Source: Actinotignum urinale DSM 15805 (lineage in GTDB: Bacteria > Actinomycetota > Actinomycetes > Actinomycetales > Actinomycetaceae). From it: a DNA stretch of 64,000 nt. Within the stretch, counting starts at the first letter, position 1; every line of letters starts with the position of its first letter. The translations under genes and the position numbers were made by a program. Below are positions 55,090-63,842 of the stretch, piece after piece. The stretch is taken from the NCBI RefSeq assembly GCF_000420445.1, contig NZ_ATUY01000010.1, positions 1-64,000 of the forward strand. The letters run 5' to 3'. Below the pieces are notes generated by a model. That model saw only the letters and a program-made list of their open reading frames with translations. It was not told the DNA's origin and searched no databases.

Positions 55090-57471
55090 GTGAATACCTT
55101 GGGTTCTCAAGGCCTTGAAATTGCTGGGCGTTACCAGTTACTCCAGCCTTATTCCGATCAGCTTGATATTATTGGAACCCAGCAGTGGCTCGCGATTGAT
55201 TTAGCTTTAAATACCACTGTTCGTATTCTTCTTATTGACGACATTCCCACTCGTCCTGATGCGCTCGATGCTGCGCGACGTGCTTCTTTAATTGAGGACG
55301 CACACGTGGTTCGCACCTTATCTGTTGGTTCTAATTATGTTGTCACAGAAGTTCCTTTGGGCAAGTCCCTCCAGGGTTACGTAAATGGTTACGAGTTCTC
55401 TCCGAGTGTCGCTAAAGCAATTGTTGGTGAGCTGGCTGCTATTCTTTCACAATCTGCCTCGCATGGCTTGCGTCATTTGCGTCTTGTTCCTAGTCGCGTT
55501 CGTGTTGGAGATGCTGGCGATGTGTATGTAGACGGTTTAGCTATCGACGCCGCCCTCGCAAATATTCACCCAAATACCACCTATCTGACGAGCGCAGACA
55601 ATATGGAGGCAGAAGGCCTCACCATTTTCTTAGCTACATTAATTACAGGGAAACCTGCGTCTGATGAAACGGTTTCATCTCTTGTTTCAGACACTTCTCT
55701 TCCCGACGATATCCGTGAAGTTTTCCGTCGCTCATCTTCTGAAACTAAAATTCTTTCTCCGGGTGAAGTGCTCCGTGTTTTAGCGCCCTTCGACAAAGTT
55801 AATTTGCACCAACTTCCTCCTTACCGTGAATATTCTCCTGTTTTCGCTGTTGATCAAAATAGTGAAAAGGAAGGTTCTCACCCTCATTCTTCGTCCCCTC
55901 AGAAAACAGATTCTCAAGAATCAGCTCCGGGCCTTTCGTCGTCCGAAATTTCTGAAAACGATGGGTCACAAGAACATGAGCCGCACGGTAACTCTCCTAC
56001 TTCTTCACCCGATAATGCATCTGATGTGTTGCCGACGGACGCAGTTGGAGAATCCACACCTGACGTAACATCTGAACAACTCTTGCCTGCAGATTCTCAA
56101 ACACCTGAGGACACAACGGTTATCGGTAAGGTACCGATTGATGTTTCATCCTTAAAGTCCTCCGATTTCCAAGAAAATGTTGACCCTCTCCTTGGAGCTC
56201 CTACACCGGCAGACGTCCACTTACAACCCCAGTGGGATTTCCCTGGTGCAGTTGAGGAACCTCAAACCCAACCTTCTCCTCAGGGCGATACCAAAGAAAA
56301 TCCGCCGGCGGATACGGCAGATTCCACGAAACCACCTGCACCTGATGTCACCTCACATATTGATAAACTTGACGTCGCTCATGGTGACGATGTCCTTCGT
56401 GATGTTCATCTGACGCAAGAGGTTTCTTTCCCGTCGGTACATTTTGAAAATTCTTCGAACAGCACACCTCCACATAGTGACGACGAAAAAGTTCCACCTT
56501 CCAACGTTGAGAAGGAAGGCGAACCGTCTATTTCTGCCGATGTAGACACCGGTACACCCCAAACAAAGGGAATTGCTTCAATCCCTGTTCACCCCCTTTC
56601 TAGTGGTGCGACTCGCCTTCAGGAAACGGATATTCCATCTCATCTTCAGCCTAGTTTCCCAAAAACGGGACAACCGCCCGAACCGGAAAACTCTGCGCAT
56701 GATGTTAAAAAGAAGTCACCTTTGACGGTTGATCCGAAAAAACTTCACGAAAATATACTTTCGCGCGCCATTATTCGCGATACCCAAACGGATAAACCGA
56801 TTTCTAAGCGTATTTTTAACTCGTCGAAACTTATTGTGACGGCAACTGTATTGCTTGTTATTTTCGCTTTGTTCTTTGCTGCCAAGAACTTTTTCACTAT
56901 TCCAACGGTGAACCAGAAACCTCGTCCTTCGATTACGAGTTCCCAAAATAAAAAACAGGACGAGGAAAAGGAAAAACAGGAGTCCGCAGCTCAATCTTCC
57001 CCAACTCCTTCACCTACACCAACAACTCCGGCTCCACCGCCTGAAGTTGCTTCTTATCAACTCATTAATCCGAATGCCGGCGAACCTAATGAAGATAATC
57101 CTGGCTTGTTAACAAGGGCTTTCGATAAAAATCCTCAAAGCCGTTGGACATCGTGGCGTTACACGGCAAATGCCCAGTTCTCTGGGCTCAAACCGGGGTT
57201 TGGCTTTGAAATTAAGTTGAAACAACCTACAGATGTTCACTCCATTACTCTCAACACCGGCAGTTCTGGTGGCATGGTTGAGTGGCGTAGAACGACGTCC
57301 TCTAATCCGTCGTCGGGAGATCTTATTACTCAAACAGCTTTAGCTCCTCAAACAACGATTACTCCACCAAAGCCGGAGAAAACCGACACAATTATTTTGT
57401 GGGTAACTGAACTTCCTAAGGATTCTCGTGGTTCATGGAGTTTGCAACTCTTTGAGGTAACTGTCCAATAA
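55090..57471 (+). CDS. MviN-type pseudokinase with extracellular discoidin-like domain
   Basis: The GTG start follows GAGGAGGATAA. The 793-residue protein has a degenerate protein-kinase domain (about 1-240). The usual catalytic positions are changed: HLRLVPSRVRV replaces HRD-x4-N, VDG replaces DFG, and no kinase Lys is clear. A 330-residue acidic Ser/Pro linker follows, then a membrane helix near 580-600 (LIVTATVLLVIFALFFAAKN). The extracellular domain (about 655-793: TRAFDKNPQSRWTSWRY, GFGFEIKLKQPTDVHSITLN) resembles an F5/8-type fold. In mycobacteria these parts are fused behind MurJ in MviN. Here no MurJ gene is present. Confidence 0.82.
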   Translation: MNTLGSQGLEIAGRYQLLQPYSDQLDIIGTQQWLAIDLALNTTVRILLIDDIPTRPDALDAARRASLIEDAHVVRTLSVGSNYVVTEVPLGKSLQGYVNGYEFSPSVAKAIVGELAAILSQSASHGLRHLRLVPSRVRVGDAGDVYVDGLAIDAALANIHPNTTYLTSADNMEAEGLTIFLATLITGKPASDETVSSLVSDTSLPDDIREVFRRSSSETKILSPGEVLRVLAPFDKVNLHQLPPYREYSPVFAVDQNSEKEGSHPHSSSPQKTDSQESAPGLSSSEISENDGSQEHEPHGNSPTSSPDNASDVLPTDAVGESTPDVTSEQLLPADSQTPEDTTVIGKVPIDVSSLKSSDFQENVDPLLGAPTPADVHLQPQWDFPGAVEEPQTQPSPQGDTKENPPADTADSTKPPAPDVTSHIDKLDVAHGDDVLRDVHLTQEVSFPSVHFENSSNSTPPHSDDEKVPPSNVEKEGEPSISADVDTGTPQTKGIASIPVHPLSSGATRLQETDIPSHLQPSFPKTGQPPEPENSAHDVKKKSPLTVDPKKLHENILSRAIIRDTQTDKPISKRIFNSSKLIVTATVLLVIFALFFAAKNFFTIPTVNQKPRPSITSSQNKKQDEEKEKQESAAQSSPTPSPTPTTPAPPPEVASYQLINPNAGEPNEDNPGLLTRAFDKNPQSRWTSWRYTANAQFSGLKPGFGFEIKLKQPTDVHSITLNTGSSGGMVEWRRTTSSNPSSGDLITQTALAPQTTITPPKPEKTDTIILWVTELPKDSRGSWSLQLFEVTVQ

Positions 57472-57777
57472 ACGCGCTTTCTATAGTCGTTTATTTTTAT
57501 CCCTTTAAGATGGCACTTCGTATTTAAAAAGCTCTCCGAATTTAAGATGATTTTGGAACGGGGATTTTTAGTCGTTATACATACCCGCCATTATCGGATA
57601 CACCCATATAGGGCAGTTTAAGGAAGATTTTTCGTCGTTCTTCCTTCTTCCGGGCAATCTCTCGTGAAGCTTAGGTGAACGGGGATTTTTTGCAGCCAAT
57701 AGTGTGGAATATTAGAAGGTTAGTGAACGTTAGAGAGATGAGGTAACCATCTTGTATCGCATCACTTCCGATGCATT
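57472..57777. other. Intergenic gap with a repeated 13-mer
   Basis: No gene is seen. AACGGGGATTTTT occurs at 57557-57569 and again at 57678-57690. The first is preceded by GG, giving GGAAC, an ECF-sigma-like -35, but no -10 at proper spacing was found. Probably the trxB promoter region. Confidence 0.3.
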
Positions 57778-57792
57778 GTGAGTAGGAGAAAT

Positions 57793-58740
57793 ATGTCCGA
57801 TTCCGTTGTTCGTAACGTTATTATTGTTGGTTCAGGCCCGGCCGGTTGGACCGCTGCGTTATATACGGCACGCGCAGGGTTGAACCCCCTTGTTATTGGT
57901 GGCGCCATTGATGTTGGTGGTGCTCTCATGCAAACAACAGAAGTGGAGAATTTCCCTGGTTTCCCTGAGGGCATTATGGGCCCGGATCTTATGCATCGCA
58001 TGCAGGAACAGGCTGAAAAATTCGGTGCAGAGATTGAATACGACGACGCTATTTCTTTCGATCTTTATGGCGATATTAAAACTATTCGAACCGAAGATGC
58101 AGAGTTTAAGGCAAAAACTGTTATTCTTGCACTTGGTTCTTCTTACAAGAAGCTAGGGCTTGAAGGAGAAGTCATGTATTCCGCGCGTGGCGTTTCCTAT
58201 TGTGCCACCTGTGATGGTTTCTTCTTTAAAGACAAGGAAGTAGCAGTTGTTGGCGGCGGGGATAGTGCGGCGACGGAAGCTCTGTTCTTGGCTCGTATGG
58301 CTTCCACGGTTCACCTTATTCATCGCCGTGATTCTCTGCGCGCTTCAAATATTATGGTGCAACGCTTGCAGAAAAATCCGAAAATAAAAATTCACTGGAA
58401 TAGCCAGGTATCGGATATTCTCGGAGAAGAAGGTGGAAATATGAACAGTATTGTCCTTCGCAATACTGTCACGCAAGCCGAAGAGGCCCTGCCTATGGAT
58501 GGTCTTTTTGTTGCCATCGGGCATCAGCCACGCACAGATATTTTAGATGGTGCTGTTGAACTAGATATTGACGGATATATTAAGGTCAACGATCCTCATA
58601 CACATACAAATATTCCGGGTGTTTTCGCCTGCGGTGATGTTGTCGATAAGCACTATCGCCAAGCTATTTCGGCTGCGGGAACCGGATGCCGAGCAGCTCT
58701 TGACGCCGAAAAATACATAGAATTTAACGCCCATAAGTAA
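57793..58740 (+). CDS. trxB: Thioredoxin reductase
   Basis: The ATG at 57793 follows AGTAGGAGAAAT. The 315-residue flavoenzyme has FAD-binding VIIVGSGPAGWTAALYTARA, the redox pair CATC (C137/C140) in YCATCDGFFF, NADPH-binding VAVVGGGDSAATEALFLA with HRRDSLRAS, and the C-terminal GVFACGDV. It reduces thioredoxin with NADPH. Thioredoxin, SigM and CwlM genes that neighbour trxB in mycobacteria are absent from this stretch. A terminator follows at 58756. Confidence 0.97.
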   Translation: MSDSVVRNVIIVGSGPAGWTAALYTARAGLNPLVIGGAIDVGGALMQTTEVENFPGFPEGIMGPDLMHRMQEQAEKFGAEIEYDDAISFDLYGDIKTIRTEDAEFKAKTVILALGSSYKKLGLEGEVMYSARGVSYCATCDGFFFKDKEVAVVGGGDSAATEALFLARMASTVHLIHRRDSLRASNIMVQRLQKNPKIKIHWNSQVSDILGEEGGNMNSIVLRNTVTQAEEALPMDGLFVAIGHQPRTDILDGAVELDIDGYIKVNDPHTHTNIPGVFACGDVVDKHYRQAISAAGTGCRAALDAEKYIEFNAHK

Positions 58741-58755
58741 TAACTGTCTCTACAT

Positions 58756-58792
58756 AAGTGGTGGCTATTGAATAATGGCCACCACTTTTTCA
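58756..58792 (+). terminator. Terminator after trxB
   Basis: AAGTGGTGGC (58756-58765) pairs with GCCACCACTT (58778-58787), followed by TTTTTC. It ends the trxB message. The AT-rich DNA from 58793 to 59061 shows no gene and should hold the promoter of the aminotransferase gene. Confidence 0.88.
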
Positions 58793-59061
58793 TCCCCCGT
58801 ACCCCTCTCTTATCCCCCATTTCCATATCTCATGCCTTCCGGCCAGGCCGCAACATCACATTTTCTTAACTTTCTCACTCTTACATCTTCATATCTTCTT
58901 CATAACCACCCTCATCCACATACATCTTCACATCGTTTATCTTCACACCTTGTCATATACACCTTCATCCTCATTAATGACCTCAACATGCCCTCAAATA
59001 TTGCGTTATTCCCTGGTTTAGTGAAAAAATTGGTATATATTATGAGTAAAGGGGATGTATT

Positions 59062-60327
59062 GTGTCAAACGAAAAATCTCAACCTAGCTACACACGTCTA
59101 GATCCGTGGTACAACATATATGCAGATCGAGCTTTAGGAATGAAGCAGTCGGAAATACGTCAGCTTTTCGCAGTTGCAAATCGCCCCGAAGTTGTTTCCC
59201 TTGCAGGCGGAATGCCCAATATTTCAGGGCTTCCCCTCGATTTCTTGGCTGATATGACGGCTCGTTTAATCAAAGATCACGGGCCACAGATTCTCCAATA
59301 TGGTGGCGGTGCCGGCTATTTGCCCCTCCGTGAAATGATTACAGAAGTCATGCGACCTGAGGGAATTAAAGGCCATCCGGACGATATCACTATTACGACT
59401 GGTAGCCAGCAAGCACTCGATCTTATCTCAGAAATTTTCATTAACCCCGGTGATATTGTCCTTACAGAAGCCCCTTCTTACGTTGGTGCTCTCGGAACTT
59501 TCCATTCTTACCAAGCCAACGTCGTTCATGTGGCTCTCGATAAAGATGGTCTCATCCCGGAAGCCCTCGAAGAAACTATTATTTCTCTGGAAAACGAAGG
59601 CCGGCCGATTAAGTTCCTCTACACCGTTCCAAACTTCCATAATCCAGCCGGCGTTTCTCTCAGTTCTGAACGTCGTCATAAAATCATTGATATTTGCGAA
59701 CGTCATCATATTCTTATTGTTGAAGATAATCCTTATGGCCTCCTAGGTTTCGACGGAGATCCAACGCCCGCAATGCAACCTCTTAATCCTAACGGCGTTG
59801 TATATCTCGGTTCTTTCTCTAAAACATTTGCTCCTGGATATCGCTTAGGTTGGGCGCTTGCTCCGTCGGCCGTTAGCGCCAGAATTACACTCGCTAACGA
59901 AAACGCTATTCTTTGCCCCTCGACCTTTGGGCAAATGTCCGTCGCGGAATACCTTTCAACCTACGATTGGTATCAGCAGGTTAAAGAATACCGCTCCATG
60001 TATGCAGAACGTGGGCAAGCCATGCAACATGCACTCTCGGCATATATGTCCTCATGTTCGTGGAACGTTCCCAATGGAGGTTTCTATGTCTGGGTCAAAC
60101 TCCCCGAAGGGTTAAATTCTCATACCATGCTCCCCCGAGCAATTAAAAATTGTGTCGCTTACGTATCTGGTACAGCCTTCTATACCGACGGAAATGGCGC
60201 AGACCATGTACGCCTTTCCTATTGCTACCCCACACCAGAAGATATTACTGAAGGTGTCAGGAGACTCGGAGAAGTCATTTCTGCCGAAGAAGAACTTGTC
60301 AACATGTTTGGTATTGCCAACAACTAA
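59062..60327 (+). CDS. PLP-dependent aminotransferase (class I/MocR-like, no HTH)
   Basis: The 421-residue fold type I enzyme has LAGGMPNISGLPLDFL, TTGSQQALDLISEIF, the Asp region FLYTVPNFHNPAGVSLS, ILIVEDNPYGLLGFDG, and the Schiff-base Lys in GSFSKTFAPGYRLGWA. It resembles 2-aminoadipate/LysN-type aminotransferases and aminotransferase halves of MocR proteins but lacks an N-terminal HTH. Substrate is not clear; the conserved neighbourhood with a Ddl-like gene and parAB is usual in actinobacteria. GGGG is the only SD-like stretch. Confidence 0.88.
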   Translation: MSNEKSQPSYTRLDPWYNIYADRALGMKQSEIRQLFAVANRPEVVSLAGGMPNISGLPLDFLADMTARLIKDHGPQILQYGGGAGYLPLREMITEVMRPEGIKGHPDDITITTGSQQALDLISEIFINPGDIVLTEAPSYVGALGTFHSYQANVVHVALDKDGLIPEALEETIISLENEGRPIKFLYTVPNFHNPAGVSLSSERRHKIIDICERHHILIVEDNPYGLLGFDGDPTPAMQPLNPNGVVYLGSFSKTFAPGYRLGWALAPSAVSARITLANENAILCPSTFGQMSVAEYLSTYDWYQQVKEYRSMYAERGQAMQHALSAYMSSCSWNVPNGGFYVWVKLPEGLNSHTMLPRAIKNCVAYVSGTAFYTDGNGADHVRLSYCYPTPEDITEGVRRLGEVISAEEELVNMFGIANN

Positions 60328-60332
60328 CACAA

Positions 60333-60348
60333 TGTTTCACGTGAAACA
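60333..60348. promoter_or_regulatory. parS site
   Basis: A perfect TGTTTCACGTGAAACA with flanking AA/TT. It sits between the aminotransferase stop and the ddl-like start, 2 bp before the RBS region. It is one of four perfect parS sites in 3.5 kb and should be a ParB loading site. Confidence 0.95.
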
Positions 60349-60362
60349 TTCAAGGAGTCATC

Positions 60363-61316
60363 ATGAATGAATTGTTAACCATCGCCGTTGTAGCAGGCGG
60401 GCTTACTCATGAACGCGACGTTTCTCTTAGTTCAGGACGACGGGTGGAGAAAACGCTTCGAGAAGCTGGCCACCATGTCAAACTTCTGGATGTTGATGGA
60501 AATCTCTTTCAACGTCTTGAATCGATGAATCCACACATTGTCTGGCCTTTGGTTCATGGTGCAACGGGTGAAGACGGATCGATTCAGGATCTTCTTTCAC
60601 TTGCTGGATACACTTTCCTTGGTTCTTCGGCAAACGCAGCACGAATTGCGTCAAATAAAGCCTTGTCTCAATCTCTTCTTAGGCACCAAAATATTCTCAC
60701 ACCTCTTTCTTTTACCTTCCCCCAAAATCTTTTTAGAGAAGTCGGTCCACGCTATATGTTGGATCTCATTGCAGATAAACTTCGCTTCCCACTTGTTGTT
60801 AAACCTCATATTGGTGGATCAGCTCTCGGCCTGTCAGTCGTGAAAACGGCTTCAGAGTTACCCAAGGCAATGGTTGATTGTTTTGCTTATGGGGAACTCG
60901 CTCATATTGAATCGTATATTGAGGGAAGAGAAGTAACTGTAACCATTCTTGATATGAAAGAAGGCCCCGTTGCTCTCCGTCCTATTGAAATTCAAACCGA
61001 TGGTCCTTATGACTATGACGCTCGTTATTTTGCCGGACGTGCAATGTACTTTAACCCTGCACAAATTTCTCCTGACCTTGAACAGAAGATTATCGATACG
61101 GCTTTGACTGCACATAAAACACTTCGTCTTCAGGGTATTTCACGCATAGATTTCATTATTTCAGGTGATCAACCTTATGTTATCGACACAAATGTTGCTC
61201 CCGGTATGACAGAAACATCTTTAGCTCCCCAAGCAATCGAATATTATTCTCAAACTTCAGGGCAATCCATACAAAATATTTACACAGAATTGCTCCTTAC
61301 AGCACTCAATCAGTAA
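60363..61316 (+). CDS. D-alanine--D-alanine ligase-like ATP-grasp protein
   Basis: The 317-residue ATP-grasp protein has the N-terminal VVAGGLTHERDVSLSSGRRV, FPLVVKPHIGGSALGLSVVK (ATP loop), ESYIEGREVTVTIL, and metal-binding IDFIISGDQPYVIDTNVAPG then MTETSLAP. These are Ddl-type motifs. It is shorter than usual Ddl (340-370) and its N-terminal lobe is reduced; in actinobacteria a second Ddl-like gene is common here beside parB, so it may not be the main Ddl. RBS AAGGAG precedes the ATG. Confidence 0.87.
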   Translation: MNELLTIAVVAGGLTHERDVSLSSGRRVEKTLREAGHHVKLLDVDGNLFQRLESMNPHIVWPLVHGATGEDGSIQDLLSLAGYTFLGSSANAARIASNKALSQSLLRHQNILTPLSFTFPQNLFREVGPRYMLDLIADKLRFPLVVKPHIGGSALGLSVVKTASELPKAMVDCFAYGELAHIESYIEGREVTVTILDMKEGPVALRPIEIQTDGPYDYDARYFAGRAMYFNPAQISPDLEQKIIDTALTAHKTLRLQGISRIDFIISGDQPYVIDTNVAPGMTETSLAPQAIEYYSQTSGQSIQNIYTELLLTALNQ

Positions 61317-61340
61317 TAAATACTTTTTCAGTAGTTTCAT

Positions 61341-61379
61341 AATGGTGTGGGCATAGATAAAATCTATGCCCACACCATT
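61341..61379. terminator. Bidirectional terminator between ddl-like and parB
   Basis: AATGGTGTGGGCATAGAT (61341-61358) pairs perfectly with 61362-61379 around a 3-nt AAA loop: 18 bp. T-rich flanks occur on both sides. It separates two convergent transcription units. Bases 61380-61519 show no gene. Confidence 0.88.
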
Positions 61380-61519
61380 TGATTACACTATTCCAAGATC
61401 AAAAATCCCGAATATAAGCCTGTGCGGTATCAATAGATTTTTTCAGAACCTAAATCTCCACCGCGCAACCCACCACACATCATAAGCAGAAGAGCCACGA
61501 AACATGCCTATGCCAGATG

Positions 61520-62689
61520 CTACGATACATCAGGATTTTCCATATCGAAAACAGTAGTTGGAGAAATAATCCCTAAAATACGTTGTAAATCTTCTTCGTT
61601 TCCGAAATCAATCTTTACGTATCCTTTATTTTTACCCATAGTGACTTTTACTCGCGTATCGAGAACGTCACCTAATGTATTTGCCACATTTCCATAGGAT
61701 TTTGTTGCAAAAACACGTTTTTTCTTATTTTCTCCCTGTTGCACTTCTCCACTCAGAGAGACTATTTCTTCAACTTGACGTACACTAAGATTTTCAGCGA
61801 CGATGCGTTGTGCAAGTTCTTCCATAGAAGCAGGATCTTTTAATCCCAGTAAAGCACGTGCATGTCCTGCCGAAATAATCCCGGCCGCTACTCTTCTTTG
61901 TACTAAAGCAGGGAGCTTGAGTAAGCGCAAAGTATTAGAAATTTGTGGCCTTGATCGAGCAATACGTTGAGATAATTCTTCTTGCGTGCAATGAAAATCG
62001 TCAAGAAGTTGCTGGTAGGCCGCCGCTTCTTCTAATGCATTAAGTTGCGCTCTATGTAAATTCTCCAAAAGAGCGTCCCGTAATAAATCTTCATCAGACG
62101 TTCGGCGCACAATTGCAGGTACTGTTTGTTTACCTGCAAGCCTTGATGCTCGCCAACGCCTCTCCCCCATTATAATTTCATATCGAGCAGTAGGATGTTC
62201 CTCAACCGGCGAATCTAAAGGCCTCACAACAATGGGTTGTAAAACGCCCACTTGTTGAATGGATTGAGACAGTTCGTAAAGTTCTTCTTCGTCGAATATT
62301 TGTCGCGGTTGATCTCTGTTCGGAATAATATCGTCAAGATTAATCTCTGCGAACGTAGCCCCTGGAACGGGAACTAAATCACTATCTTTTTTATTTTCTT
62401 CGTTCTGCGTATTTCCCACATCCAATGTTTCACGTGAAACATTGGATGTATTTTTCTTCGATTCACTATTTTTTGAACTCTTTGACTTCTTTGTCTTGTT
62501 ACAACGCTCAGAAGAGTCATCTACTTGTGACGGAGAAACGTGTACATTTGCGTCATTACTTTGTGAAACGGGACGTGATTGTCCTCCAAAAAACATATCA
62601 ATTGGGCGATCTGTTTTTTCTGTTTGATTGGGAGGAATCAAAGCACCTAAACCGTTGCCTAATCCACGCCTTTTCTTCTCTCTAGCCAT
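61520..62689 (-). CDS. parB: Chromosome partitioning protein ParB
   Basis: The 389-residue protein begins with the ParB start MAREKKRRGLGNGLGALIP. A low-complexity Ser/Lys/Asn linker (about 25-115) carries the parS in its coding sequence (SNVSRETLDV). Then come IIPNRDQPRQIFDEEELYEL, the CTP-binding motif IMGERRWRASRLAG with ENLHRAQLNALEEAAAYQQL, the HTH (CTQEELSQRIARSRPQISNT), and a C-terminal dimer domain. ParB binds parS and slides as a CTP clamp. It starts 4 bp after parA ends. Confidence 0.97.
   Translation of the reverse strand: MAREKKRRGLGNGLGALIPPNQTEKTDRPIDMFFGGQSRPVSQSNDANVHVSPSQVDDSSERCNKTKKSKSSKNSESKKNTSNVSRETLDVGNTQNEENKKDSDLVPVPGATFAEINLDDIIPNRDQPRQIFDEEELYELSQSIQQVGVLQPIVVRPLDSPVEEHPTARYEIIMGERRWRASRLAGKQTVPAIVRRTSDEDLLRDALLENLHRAQLNALEEAAAYQQLLDDFHCTQEELSQRIARSRPQISNTLRLLKLPALVQRRVAAGIISAGHARALLGLKDPASMEELAQRIVAENLSVRQVEEIVSLSGEVQQGENKKKRVFATKSYGNVANTLGDVLDTRVKVTMGKNKGYVKIDFGNEEDLQRILGIISPTTVFDMENPDVS
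62426..62441. promoter_or_regulatory. parS site inside parB
   Basis: A perfect 16-bp parS, the core of a 32-bp perfect palindrome at 62418-62449, within the ParB linker coding sequence. Confidence 0.95.
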
Positions 62690-62693
62690 TGTT

Positions 62694-63635
62694 TTACCCC
62701 TTATGTGTGATTTCTTGAGCTGCCGCTATATATGCAATTGCACCTGTGGATCGTGGATCATAGGTAATCACCGTTTCTCCGAAGGATGGAGCTTCAGCAA
62801 TTCTAATAGAGCGGGGAATAACTGTTTTTAATGTAATATCGGGGAAATAATCTCTGACATTGGAGATAACGTCTTCGCCGAGATTCGTATTTGTTGTCAC
62901 CATTGTTATAAGAATGGTCGATATCTTTAACTGAGGGTTATTCGATTCTTGAACGGTTGTAATTGTTCGCAAAAGTTGGCTCAAACCTTCCAGTGCGTAG
63001 TATTCAGCTTGAACCGGAATAAGAACCTCATGTGCGGCAATAAGGGCATTAAGGGGTAGTAAGGACATGCTTGGCGGGCAATCAATAAAAATATAATCAA
63101 TCCTATCTTGATCACTCGCGTCATTGACATAAACATCGATCGCTTCTTTTAGTCGATAAAGTTTATCATCATCATTCATTAAGTCCATATCAACTGATGC
63201 AAGATCAATAAAGGAAGGAGCCACAAAAAGACCGGGAATACTCTCAACTTCCCTCACAATATCTTCAAGTTGGAGATCTCGAAGAAATACGTTATATATT
63301 GTTCGTTCTAAACCTGCGGGAGGCATACCTAAGGCCGTCGAAGCATTTCCTTGGGGATCTGCATCAATAACGAGTACTTTTAACCCATTTTGTGCCATAG
63401 CGGCAGCTATATTTACGACGGTTGATGTTTTTCCAACACCGCCTTTTTGGTTCGCAACCGCAAATATTCGAGTTTCTGAGGGCTTAATGAAACCCTCTTT
63501 TTCTACTTTTTTAAGTCGACGAAAATCTTCTTTGAGTTGTTGTTCAATAGGGCTAAATTTGCTGGAAAAATCATCTCTTGCCGATTCGTTACCTGAGACT
63601 TTTTGACGTACAACTTTTTTACGAGGATCACTCAT
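62694..63635 (-). CDS. parA: Chromosome partitioning ATPase ParA
   Basis: The ATG at 63635 follows GGAGGTAAGTTG; the longer frame upstream crosses a parS site. The 313-residue protein has a basic N-terminal extension, deviant Walker A QKGGVGKTSTVVN near residue 65, VIDADPQGNAS, Walker B IDYIFIDCPPSMSLL, and SIRIAEAPSFGETVITYD. It drives ParB-parS separation on the nucleoid. It forms an operon with parB and lies downstream of rsmG. Confidence 0.97.
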   Translation of the reverse strand: MSDPRKKVVRQKVSGNESARDDFSSKFSPIEQQLKEDFRRLKKVEKEGFIKPSETRIFAVANQKGGVGKTSTVVNIAAAMAQNGLKVLVIDADPQGNASTALGMPPAGLERTIYNVFLRDLQLEDIVREVESIPGLFVAPSFIDLASVDMDLMNDDDKLYRLKEAIDVYVNDASDQDRIDYIFIDCPPSMSLLPLNALIAAHEVLIPVQAEYYALEGLSQLLRTITTVQESNNPQLKISTILITMVTTNTNLGEDVISNVRDYFPDITLKTVIPRSIRIAEAPSFGETVITYDPRSTGAIAYIAAAQEITHKG

Positions 63636-63708
63636 CAACTTACCTCCCATGCCATCGCTATATTCTACCTTTTTTGATCCACGTAATCGAGAAAATCGCG
63701 TTACATAA

Positions 63709-63724
63709 TGTTTCACGTGAAACA
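63709..63724. promoter_or_regulatory. parS site upstream of parA
   Basis: A perfect TGTTTCACGTGAAACA 74 bp upstream of the parA start. Confidence 0.95.
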
Positions 63725-63825
63725 ATGAGTAAAACATAGTTTTCCTGTTGAAATCTTTGTGTGGGTTTTTTAGCTACCTATGAAATCTTCTTACAAATTC
63801 ATAAATTTTGCGGATAGCCCGTGAA

Positions 63826-63841
63826 TGTTTCACGTGAAACA
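63826..63841. promoter_or_regulatory. parS site at the rsmG end
   Basis: A perfect parS with palindromic flanks (63823-63844); it overlaps the last bases of rsmG's stop region and is 102 bp from the previous site. Confidence 0.95.
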
Positions 63842-63842
63842 T

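Noticed and set aside
57555-57690. ECF-sigma promoters at the two repeated 13-mers
   Set aside because: GGAAC is present at one copy, but no -10 element lies at 15-18 bp; the spacing to CGTT is only 13.
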